From positions 1 through 9,443 of the forward strand of contig JAUXBJ010000033.1 in assembly GCA_030619425.1 (NCBI GenBank): 9,443 bases of DNA, written 5' to 3'. This stretch comes from a bacterium (GTDB lineage: Bacteria > Zixibacteria > MSB-5A5 > GN15 > FEB-12). Shown here piece after piece: positions 1 to 5,741 of this stretch. Position numbers and translations under genes: made by a program. The notes beneath the pieces are model-generated. The model made no database searches, was not told the origin of the DNA, and saw only the letters and a program-made list of their open reading frames with translations. How positions within the stretch are numbered: the first letter of the stretch is position 1; every line of letters starts with the position of its first letter.

Positions 1-2
1 CG

Positions 3-524
3 ATGATCGAAGAGGTGGATGAATATTGGGGACTCGATCAGACTGCGGAGACTGCAATTGACGCTGATAGACCCCCTGCCAATAACAAGGTTCTGGTGGT
101 GCATGGCCATGACTCAGGTACGAAGGAGACTGTAGCTCGGTTTCTCACAAAAATCGGATTGGAACCTGTCATTCTCCATGAACAAGCCAACCGGGGTAGG
201 ACCATTATTGAAAAATTCGAAGATTATTCAGATGTCTCCTTTGCCCTTGCTTTGCTGACACCAGATGACTTCGGTGGGATCGCGGACAAACCAAAGAGCC
301 CCGAGCCAAGAGCGAGGCAGAATGTCATTTTCGAGTTTGGCTATCTCATAGGGAAACTGGGAAGGAAGCGCGTGATTGGCCTGAAGAGAGGCGAAGTGAC
401 CCTTCCATCAGATTATGCTGGTGTTCTGTACGTTCCGTTTGACGATGCCGGGGCTTGGAGGATGTCGGTTGTCAAAGAGTTGAAGGCTCTAGGTTATAGC
501 GTAGACGCCAACAAAGCACTCTAG
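3..524 (+). CDS. TIR-like nucleotide-binding protein (CAP12/Pycsar-effector TIR type), probably 5'-truncated by the window
   Basis: The 173 residues visible match the TIR-like family (Pfam PF10137 type) found as C-terminal effector domain in cyclic-nucleotide-activated and related antiphage proteins, where it cleaves NAD+. Visible features are a first beta strand VLVVHGHD (residues 30-37), an alpha-helical KETVARFL segment, a second strand EPVILHE, a helix start RGRTIIEKFE, a third strand FALALLTPDDFGG (80-92), and the hallmark RARQNVIFEFGYLIGKLGR (103-121). Glu111 in the latter is the expected catalytic glutamate. A last strand VIGLKR and a segment ending in a YVPFDD motif follow. The domain starts near residue 28, so only a short piece of any N-terminal domain is present. 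The ATG at position 3 is the first possible start and may be internal, because the frame is open to the window edge and no ribosome site can be seen. It is convergent with pdxS. No cyclase or other defence gene is visible, so a defence role is inference from family. Confidence 0.85.
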   Translation: MIEEVDEYWGLDQTAETAIDADRPPANNKVLVVHGHDSGTKETVARFLTKIGLEPVILHEQANRGRTIIEKFEDYSDVSFALALLTPDDFGGIADKPKSPEPRARQNVIFEFGYLIGKLGRKRVIGLKRGEVTLPSDYAGVLYVPFDDAGAWRMSVVKELKALGYSVDANKAL

Positions 525-552
525 GAAGTTCTCTTGAGGCTTGGCTAGTTTG

Positions 553-645
553 CCGGTACCCCACCTAAAGCGGAGCGACAGGTGGGTTCTTCCGTGCGAA
601 GGTGAAGAATCCCACCCGACGCTGGCGCTCTGGGTGGGGTACCGG
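553..645. repeat. Large nested palindrome with GGTACC ends (dispersed repeat, copy 1)
   Basis: The outer arms CCGGTACCCCACC (553-565) and GGTGGGGTACCGG (633-645) are perfect 13-bp inverted repeats. Inside are two smaller hairpins: CCCACCT/AGGTGGG (560-586) and CCCACCC/GGGTGGG (611-638). The middle GGGTTCTTC...GAAGAATCCC also pairs with one bulge. The same two hairpins recur at 6701-6830 in a different arrangement, so this is a dispersed repeat family and not a locus-specific terminator. It lies between the convergent TIR-like gene and pdxS and may still end transcription there. Confidence 0.85.
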
Positions 646-657
646 CGTGAATACAGG

Positions 658-677
658 GGCAGACGAGGGCGTCTGCC
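658..677. repeat. Short perfect hairpin GGCAGACG/CGTCTGCC
   Basis: An 8-bp perfect inverted repeat with loop AGGG lies 12 bp beyond the large palindrome. A degenerate version (GCAGACG...CGTGTGCC, 6743-6761) sits at a similar distance after GGGGTACCG in the right-hand repeat block, so it belongs to the same composite repeat family. Confidence 0.7.
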
Positions 678-682
678 GCCCA

Positions 683-712
683 CAAAGAATGACGGCTAGT
701 AATGCTGCCGTC
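683..712 (-). terminator. Probable pdxS terminator
   Basis: On the - strand, directly after the pdxS stop codon, GACGGC and GCCGTC form a perfect 6-bp stem (691-712) with a 10-nt loop. It is followed by the moderately T-rich ATTCTTTG. The T-tract is weak, so efficiency is uncertain, but the position is right for an intrinsic terminator. Confidence 0.45.
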
Positions 713-1597
713 TTACCGCGTGTGGAGCAACTCCTCGTCGGGGATGCTGTCGACCTGGATGCCTTTCATGGCCTCACCAAGACCGCGCGAAGCATCGGCC
801 ACGATACCGGCGTCTTTGTAGTGCGTGGTAGCCGCCACGATAGCCTTGGCCCGCTTCTCCGGATTGTCGGACTTGAAGATCCCCGAGCCGACAAACACCG
901 CTTCGGCGCCCAGGAACATGCACAAGGCCGCATCAGCCGGGGTAGCAATTCCACCAGCAGCAAAATTCGGCACCGGCAGCATCCCGGTCTTGGCTACCAT
1001 GCGCACCAAGTCGATCGGCACTCGGTGTTCTTTGGCCGCGGTATACAGTTCGTCCTCGGGGGTGACCGTCAGCGCTTTCATGGCCGTGCCGATTTCGCGC
1101 AGATGCTTGACCGCCTCGGAGACGTCGCCGGTACCGGCTTCGCCCTTGGTGCGAATCATGGCCGCACCCTCGGAGATCCGCCTGAGCGCCTCACCGAGAT
1201 TGCGGCAACCACAGACGAACGGCACTTTGAACGACCATTTGTCGACGTGATTTTTGTAGTCAGCGGGGGTTAGTACCTCGGACTCGTCGATGAAGTCGAC
1301 CTCGAGCGATTCGAGGACCAGCGCCTCGGCAAAGTGACCAATGCGGCACTTGGCCATGACCGGGATGGTCACGATCTTCTTGATTCCCTCGATTACGTCC
1401 GGGTCGGCCATACGGGCGACACCGCCATCGGCGCGGATATCCGACGGTACGCGTTCCAGCGCCATCACCGCCGCCGCCCCCGACTGTTCGGCAAGCTTAG
1501 CCTGCTCGGCGTTGATGACATCCATAATCACGCCCCCCTTGAGCATTTCCGCCAGGCCGATCTTTACTCGATGCTGTTTATTGCTGAAATCTACCAT
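713..1597 (-). CDS. pdxS: Pyridoxal 5'-phosphate synthase lyase subunit PdxS
   Basis: PdxS makes PLP from ribose 5-phosphate (or ribulose 5-phosphate), glyceraldehyde 3-phosphate and ammonia, in the deoxyxylulose-independent pathway. It is cytosolic and normally forms a dodecameric core decorated by the glutaminase PdxT. The 294-residue length is typical for the family. Recognisable blocks are [16 protein letters not shown] (Asp26), the [17 protein letters not shown] block (40-56), the catalytic Lys83 in MAKCRIGHF, the second lysine Lys151 in RTKGEAGTG, and the phosphate-binding [14 protein letters not shown] and VFVGSGIF motifs. ATG 1597 is preceded by CAGGAG at good spacing. Its Rrf2-family neighbour upstream is on the same strand but separated by about 200 bp with a terminator-like hairpin. 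PdxT is not next to it on either side. Identification is very secure; ammonia supply by a remote PdxT is inferred. Confidence 0.97.
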   Translation of the reverse strand: MVDFSNKQHRVKIGLAEMLKGGVIMDVINAEQAKLAEQSGAAAVMALERVPSDIRADGGVARMADPDVIEGIKKIVTIPVMAKCRIGHFAEALVLESLEVDFIDESEVLTPADYKNHVDKWSFKVPFVCGCRNLGEALRRISEGAAMIRTKGEAGTGDVSEAVKHLREIGTAMKALTVTPEDELYTAAKEHRVPIDLVRMVAKTGMLPVPNFAAGGIATPADAALCMFLGAEAVFVGSGIFKSDNPEKRAKAIVAATTHYKDAGIVADASRGLGEAMKGIQVDSIPDEELLHTR

Positions 1598-1665
1598 TGT
1601 TATACTCCTGAAGACAGGTTCGTCTATTCTTTAACACCAGCCGTCGGAGGAAGTTCTCCAACGAC

Positions 1666-1679
1666 ACAGCCAGTGCTGT
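1666..1679. repeat. Short dyad ACAGC-N4-GCTGT upstream of pdxS
   Basis: A perfect 5-bp inverted repeat with a 4-bp spacer lies just downstream of the putative pdxS -10 element. It could be an operator or a leader hairpin. It is short enough to be chance. Confidence 0.3.
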
Positions 1680-1687
1680 CATAACAA

Positions 1688-1716
1688 ATATAATACCTGT
1701 TTGCGTGGCGGCACAA
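1688..1716 (-). promoter_or_regulatory. Candidate sigma70-type promoter of pdxS
   Basis: Read on the - strand, TTGTGC (1711-1716), a 17-bp spacer and TTATAT (1688-1693) precede pdxS by about 90 bp. The -10 is in an AT-rich pocket, with TATTAT shifted by two bases as an alternative. The match is moderate and no regulator site is certain. Confidence 0.35.
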
Positions 1717-1720
1717 GCCC

Positions 1721-1757
1721 CAAAAGGAAAGCGGGCCGTTCCTTTAGAGCGACCCGC
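1721..1757 (-). terminator. Intrinsic terminator-like hairpin after the Rrf2 regulator
   Basis: On the - strand GCGGGTC (1751-1757) pairs with GGCCCGC (1731-1737), including one G-T pair, over a 13-nt loop. TTTCCTTTTG follows (1721-1730). It sits 41 bp after the regulator stop codon and before the pdxS promoter candidate, so the two - strand genes are probably separate transcription units. Confidence 0.6.
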
Positions 1758-1797
1758 CGGGATCAATTGTACTCAGATTAAGCGTTGCCAGGCGTTC

Positions 1798-2208
1798 TTA
1801 CTTGCGACCCTTGCGGTACTTGGCAAAGCGCTGTTTGCTGAGGGCTTTCTTGAACGAAGCTTCCTGCGACTCCCAAAAAATGCGTATATCACAAGTCTCG
1901 TACTGATTGCAACGGCAGCCATCCGGCTCGGTACACAGGTTGAGATGGAGTGGGCCGTCGATTGCCTCGATAATATTGAGGAAACTGACTTCCCTGGGTT
2001 CACGTGCCATGGCATAACCGCCCTTGACGCCCTGGTATGAAACCAGGATGCCGCTTCGGGTGAGGTCCTTGAGAATCTTGGCCAGAAACTCGCGAGGCAC
2101 CAGTTCTGCTTCGGCTACCGAGTTGATGGAGCCGAGCTTTCCCTTTGGCAGCCCGGAAAGGTGTCGTACTGCTCTGAGGGCGTAGTCTGATTTGCGAGAT
2201 AACCGCAT
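1798..2208 (-). CDS. Rrf2-family transcriptional regulator with a cysteine cluster
   Basis: The protein has 136 residues, within the usual Rrf2 range. The N-terminus MRLSRKSDYALRAVRHLS and the winged helix-turn-helix, from about residue 26 to the wing GVKGGYAMAREP (60-71), are typical, as is the dimerisation start ISLxxIIEAIDGP-like block (74-85). Cysteines at 92, 98, 100 and 106 lie where IscR/NsrR-type proteins ligate an iron-sulfur cluster (three Cys in IscR), so redox, iron or NO sensing is likely. ATG 2208 follows GGAAG at good spacing. It is divergent from the pseudopilin operon and shares its 308-bp control region, which contains palindromes matching the size of Rrf2 operators. Autoregulation and control of the operon are therefore plausible. 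The specific subgroup (IscR, NsrR, RirA, CymR) cannot be assigned from sequence alone. The lysine/arginine-rich C-terminus KQRFAKYRKGRK is basic. Confidence 0.92.
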   Translation of the reverse strand: MRLSRKSDYALRAVRHLSGLPKGKLGSINSVAEAELVPREFLAKILKDLTRSGILVSYQGVKGGYAMAREPREVSFLNIIEAIDGPLHLNLCTEPDGCRCNQYETCDIRIFWESQEASFKKALSKQRFAKYRKGRK

Positions 2209-2232
2209 GCCGTCTTCCTTTGCTTCAGTGCT

Positions 2233-2250
2233 TAACTTGCTACCAAGTTA
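2233..2250. promoter_or_regulatory. Perfect palindrome TAACTTG-N4-CAAGTTA, candidate Rrf2 operator
   Basis: A perfect 7-bp inverted repeat with spacer CTAC lies 25-42 bp upstream of the regulator ATG and about 45-60 bp downstream of its predicted transcription start. It could be an autoregulatory operator acting as a roadblock, or a leader hairpin. AACTTG/CAAGTT half-sites also occur at 2335-2340 and 2413-2418 in the same intergenic region. Confidence 0.55.
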
Positions 2251-2300
2251 GCCGTTCAAATGTGGGTTTGGGTTCCCCACCTTTCCATTTCTACTTAACC

Positions 2301-2329
2301 ATTATATCCAAAGGGATGCATTTTGTCCA
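2301..2329 (-). promoter_or_regulatory. Strong sigma70-type promoter of the Rrf2 regulator
   Basis: On the - strand TGGACA (2324-2329) and a consensus TATAAT (2301-2306) are separated by exactly 17 bp. The expected start is near 2294, giving a leader of about 86 nt. A small dyad ACAAG-AAA-CTTGT (2329-2341) overlaps the upstream edge of the -35 and could mediate repression. Confidence 0.7.
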
Positions 2330-2379
2330 CAAGAAACTTGTCAATATGTAACTTTTTTTCCATTTTCCACCTGGTTCAT

Positions 2380-2408
2380 CATATTGGGTACTTAAACACC
2401 CGAATATG
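2380..2408. promoter_or_regulatory. Inverted repeat CATATTGGGT...ACCCGAATATG in the divergent control region
   Basis: CATATTGGGT (2380-2389) and ACCCGAATATG (2398-2408) are inverted repeats interrupted by a single extra base, around an 8-bp AT-rich centre. It lies about 110 bp upstream of the first pseudopilin gene. It may be a regulator site or a hairpin in the operon leader. No convincing promoter for the operon could be picked. TTGTCA at 2338 has a poor -10, and TTGGGT/TATGAT inside this repeat has a 15-bp spacer. Confidence 0.45.
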
Positions 2409-2516
2409 ATTGCAAGTTCGAGGATATTTTGCCATTCTCATCTTTGTGACCCGTTACATCGGCCACACCTTCTTTAAGCGGCGATAAACCACTCATCGAT
2501 ATTTGCCGATAATCTT

Positions 2517-3305
2517 ATGAGACGAACCAGGTTAGGCTATCGTAAGATGACAGCAAGACTCACCTCAGAAACCGGCTATTCGCTAATTGAACTGATCATC
2601 GTAATTGTGATCGTAGCCATTATAGCCTCGGTGGCCGTGAAATCGCTCAAGGGCACCAATGAGGTTGTTCGCACCGAGGAAACTAAGGCCGAGCTGGAGC
2701 AACTGGCCTATGCCGTAGCCGGCAACCCGGCCGTACTCTCCGGAGGAGCGCGGACTGATTACGGCTATGTCGGTGATGTCGGCGCCCTGCCGCCCAATCT
2801 GGATGCGCTCGTGACCAACCCTGGCGGATACGGTACCTGGGACGGTCCCTATGTGCGCGATGATTTCTACGTTACCGCCGGCGGTGCATCGTCGGAATTC
2901 AAACTCGATGGCTGGGGCCGCGCGTACGTTTACTCCGGCGGGAACAGTATCGTCTCCACCGGCAGCGGGTCCAGTATCAGCCGCAATATCGCCAACGCCA
3001 CCGATGACCTTCTGTACAACGACCTGTCCATTGCCGTGGTCGACATCGACAACGATTTGCCGGGGACTGTTTTTCGAGACTCGGTGCGAATTGTCCTTAC
3101 TCATCCCGACGGCGCTGGTGGCTATACATCACGCACAACCAATCCGGATGGCAACGGTCTGGCGGTTTTTGATTCCATCCCGATTGGGAGACACACTTTA
3201 CGAACGGTGTATCTGCCCACCAACGACACCCTCACCAGGTTAATCAATATCGATCCCGGTCGCAGCAGTTACCTGCAAACCCAACTGTTCAGTGATGTCT
3301 GGTAG
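2517..3305 (+). CDS. Type II secretion/type IV pilus prepilin-like protein, paralogue 1
   Basis: This is a class III prepilin-type protein, expected to be processed by prepilin peptidase and assembled into a pilus or pseudopilus. Numbered from ATG 2517, the cleavage site is Gly20 before YSLIEL, with Glu at +5 of the mature protein and a hydrophobic helix to about residue 43. A coiled segment to residue 66 follows, then the block DYGYVGDVGALPPNLDAL plus NPGGYGTWDGPY (81-112), a GWGRAYVYSGG and GSGS loop (132-152), and a transthyretin/CarboxypepD_reg-like beta domain (about 174-250). It ends in DVW. The leader contains a second ATG at 2547 giving a 10-residue leader like its paralogues; neither start has a clear ribosome site, so 2547 is at least as likely. 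It is first of four genes, and the next start is within a few bases of its stop. Tyr replaces the usual Phe at +1. Its role as major or minor subunit is unknown. Confidence 0.88.
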   Translation: MRRTRLGYRKMTARLTSETGYSLIELIIVIVIVAIIASVAVKSLKGTNEVVRTEETKAELEQLAYAVAGNPAVLSGGARTDYGYVGDVGALPPNLDALVTNPGGYGTWDGPYVRDDFYVTAGGASSEFKLDGWGRAYVYSGGNSIVSTGSGSSISRNIANATDDLLYNDLSIAVVDIDNDLPGTVFRDSVRIVLTHPDGAGGYTSRTTNPDGNGLAVFDSIPIGRHTLRTVYLPTNDTLTRLINIDPGRSSYLQTQLFSDVW

Positions 3306-3309
3306 CCTC

Positions 3310-4563
3310 ATGATGCAGCGGATACGGAATATGAACGGTTTCGGACTTATCGAATTGACGGTGGTGATAATCGTCGTCGGTGTGCTGGTAGCGGTGGCGA
3401 TGCAGTCGGCCACGGTGATTGTTCAGGATGCTCGAAGGGTTGAGACCGAGCGCGAGATGGAGATGCTGGCCAAGGCTATCGTTGGGGATCCGGCGATTAT
3501 GTCCAACGGGCGGCGAGCGGATTTTGGCTATGTCGGCGACGTCGGCGGCTTTCCTGCTAATTTGCAGGCGTTGTATGAAAGTCCCGGTGGTTTCAGCACC
3601 TGGGATGGACCTTACATTTTACCGGGATTGGTCCAGGATTCGGTCGGTTTCAAGATGGACGAATGGGGCAGCCTCTATAGTTACAGCGGCGGAGTGACGA
3701 TCACATCCTCCGGCAGTGGTTCGACCATCACTGAGAAAGTCGCTGACGCCGTGACTGATTACACCCTCAACACACTCAACGGATCGATCAGGGATGCCAA
3801 CGACTCGGTGCCGGGGGCTACCTATCTTGACTCGGTCGACATCAAGATCACGATTCCTGACGGCGCCGGCGGCACGACTACCAAGACGTACTCACCGGAT
3901 GCAGCGGGGATTTTCACGCTCGATTCGCTCCCGGTCGGGACACATCCCTTGCGAATGATCTATACACCCAATGTCGATACGCTGCTTCGGTACGTCACGA
4001 TCCTGCCGAGACACAAGGGATGGGCCAGTTACAAGTTCGCCTCAGCGTATTTCAGCGGAGGAGGCGGTGGTGGTGGCTGCAGCGGCCCCGGCACTGAGAC
4101 GCTTCGACCGGTGGGTGTGGGTAACAGTTCCAATCTAGTTGCCAACGGTTGCGCAACCAACTACCTGTGTGTAGACGACGTGAGTGCCGATGACGACGCC
4201 ACTTATGTCAAGTCGATCGGCACATCTTACGGCGCCGACACATACGCGACGGCCGACCCGACTGATACCGCTTGCACGATCACATCGGTGACCGTCTATG
4301 TCCGCTCCCGGAAGTTTGTGAAAACTGCCTATGCGCAAGTGGTGTTGCGAACCAATAGCGCCGAGTACACCGGCTCGGAAGAGACGCTCGGTAGTTCCTT
4401 TGTCGATTACAGCCAACAATGGACCAATAATCCATTTACCGGTAGCGCCTGGACCTGGGCAGAGGTCACCGACATGGAGATAGGCGTTAAGCTGAGATCC
4501 ACTAAAGCCACCCATCCGGCGCGATGTACTCAGGTCTGGGTGGTGGTGGCGTACACGAATTGA
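3310..4563 (+). CDS. Prepilin-like protein, paralogue 2, with polyglycine hinge and C-terminal beta domain
   Basis: The leader MMQRIRNMNG is followed by FGLIELTVVIIVVGVLVAVAM, with Gly-1, Phe+1 and Glu+5. The block DFGYVGDVGGFPANLQAL...PGGFSTWDGPY (3520-3615), the SYSGG/GSGS loop and the transthyretin-like domain follow as in paralogue 1. Where paralogues 1 and 4 stop, this protein has seven glycines (about 3 bp before 4060 to 4078) and about 160 further residues. This tail has the pattern DDDATYVKS...DTY, VYVRSRK, EYTGSEETL, NPFTGSAWTW, EIGVK and a final CTQVWVVVAYT. I recognise that pattern from phage-tail and secreted bacterial beta-sandwich modules, without being able to name the family. 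Five cysteines lie in the tail, so disulfides are possible. I chose ATG 3310, four bases after the upstream stop; in-frame GTG 3292, ATG 3295, 3313 and 3331 are alternatives. A surface-display or tip role is inferred. Confidence 0.87.
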   Translation: MMQRIRNMNGFGLIELTVVIIVVGVLVAVAMQSATVIVQDARRVETEREMEMLAKAIVGDPAIMSNGRRADFGYVGDVGGFPANLQALYESPGGFSTWDGPYILPGLVQDSVGFKMDEWGSLYSYSGGVTITSSGSGSTITEKVADAVTDYTLNTLNGSIRDANDSVPGATYLDSVDIKITIPDGAGGTTTKTYSPDAAGIFTLDSLPVGTHPLRMIYTPNVDTLLRYVTILPRHKGWASYKFASAYFSGGGGGGGCSGPGTETLRPVGVGNSSNLVANGCATNYLCVDDVSADDDATYVKSIGTSYGADTYATADPTDTACTITSVTVYVRSRKFVKTAYAQVVLRTNSAEYTGSEETLGSSFVDYSQQWTNNPFTGSAWTWAEVTDMEIGVKLRSTKATHPARCTQVWVVVAYTN

Positions 4564-5741
4564 TGGTAGCAGATAACGATATGGCAACACGATTCCTGCG
4601 CAGAACATCTGGCAGCGACGGTTTCACCCTGATCGAGGTCATCCTGGTGGTCATTATCACAGGGATTCTTGCCACCGTGGTGCTGCGTTCGGCCGGGATC
4701 ATCTCCGATTCGGCCCGCATCGAAGAGACCAAACAGGAACTTCAGGCGCTGGCCATAGCCATGATCGGCAACCCGGAACTGCAGAACAATGGAGTACGTT
4801 CAGATTTCGGTTATGTCGGTGACGTCGGCGCTATGCCGCCCAACCTCGACGCGTTGAATGTCAACCCCGGCGGCTACACCACCTGGAAGGGACCGTACAT
4901 CGACAATCGCTTCACGCAGAAGACGGACGACTACAAGAAGGATGCCTGGGACGCGACCTACACCTACAGCGGCGTCAACATTACCTCAAGCGGTTCCGGT
5001 TCCGACATCGTGCGGACGTTGGGTAACAGCGTGGGAGATTTCACCCTCAACCAGGTCTCCGGTCTGGTGTGCGACCTGGACGGCACGCCGCCTGGGTCGA
5101 CATACAAGGACTCGCTGTCGGTCCGTATGATCATCCCCAACGGCACCGGCGGAACGGTCACCAAGAGTGCGACCATTGATATCGGTGGGTATTTCGCATT
5201 CGACTCCATCCCGATCGGCAATCACGATATCGAAGTGATCTATATTCCCGACGATGACACCCTGAGACGGTTTGTGTCGGTACTGCCGGCCTCCTCGTCG
5301 TATGGTGAGTACAGTCTGGCCAATAATGTCTGGATAGGTGGTGGTGGAGGCAGCGGTTTGGAAATGGTGACCGGTTCCGATACACTCTCTCCCGGCACGC
5401 ATTGCAACAATGTGTCGTTTTGGATATCCAATACAAGCGCCAGTCCGATTACCGTCAGCAGTATCAATCTTACCTGGACCAGTCCGGTTGCCTACTACCG
5501 AACGGTTACATGGAACGGCGTGACGGTGTTCGATTCCCCCAATCCCAAGGCCGCCTCGGGCGAGTTGGTGATGTTTTCCAGTCCGCAGACGGTCAACCCC
5601 GGTGAGACCGTAACCGTTCAGTTGCAGGCGTACCAGAGCCAGACAACAGGTGGCCCCAAGGTCGACATGACCGGGGCCGACTTTACCGTCGAGTTCTCAG
5701 ATGGTTCAACCTTTGACTTCGTGCCGAGTATATGTCTATGA
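4563..5741 (+). CDS. Prepilin-like protein, paralogue 3, with glycine hinge and a different C-terminal Ig-like domain
   Basis: From ATG 4563, which overlaps the preceding TGA by one base (TGATG), the protein has 392 residues. ATG 4581 and an upstream ATG 4524 are alternatives. The leader ends in SGSDG before FTLIEVILVVIITGILATVV, with Phe+1 and Glu+5. The shared block DFGYVGDVGAMPPNLDAL...NPGGYTTWKGPY (4803-4898) follows; here Lys replaces the Asp of the other copies. The TYSGVNI/GSGS loop and the transthyretin-like domain (DLDGTPPGSTYKDS... FAFDSIPIGNHDIEVIY) come next. At the point NVW where paralogues 1 and 4 end, GGGGGSG leads into about 125 extra residues with alternating beta pattern, starting VTGSDTLSPGTHCNNVSF and ending in VPSICL. 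This tail is unrelated by eye to that of paralogue 2, looks immunoglobulin-like, and has two cysteines that could pair. Presumed periplasmic or extracellular pseudopilus component. Confidence 0.87.
   Translation: MVADNDMATRFLRRTSGSDGFTLIEVILVVIITGILATVVLRSAGIISDSARIEETKQELQALAIAMIGNPELQNNGVRSDFGYVGDVGAMPPNLDALNVNPGGYTTWKGPYIDNRFTQKTDDYKKDAWDATYTYSGVNITSSGSGSDIVRTLGNSVGDFTLNQVSGLVCDLDGTPPGSTYKDSLSVRMIIPNGTGGTVTKSATIDIGGYFAFDSIPIGNHDIEVIYIPDDDTLRRFVSVLPASSSYGEYSLANNVWIGGGGGSGLEMVTGSDTLSPGTHCNNVSFWISNTSASPITVSSINLTWTSPVAYYRTVTWNGVTVFDSPNPKAASGELVMFSSPQTVNPGETVTVQLQAYQSQTTGGPKVDMTGADFTVEFSDGSTFDFVPSICL

Noticed and set aside
553..677. Hairpin cluster as a CRISPR fragment or attachment site
   Set aside because: There are no regularly spaced direct repeats or spacers and no integrase; hairpins recur elsewhere as a dispersed repeat family.
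602..1273. Long + strand open frame opposite pdxS
   Set aside because: It is a shadow of the highly conserved pdxS on the other strand, has no ribosome site and starts in the repeat.
4135..4608. Minus-strand frame of 157 codons over the pilin 2 tail
   Set aside because: It overlaps the end of paralogue 2 and the start of paralogue 3, both strongly supported by prepilin motifs and coupling.
3292..5741. Possible frameshifts between pilin genes that should form one polyprotein
   Set aside because: Each gene has its own prepilin leader directly at the junction, so the overlaps are true gene boundaries.
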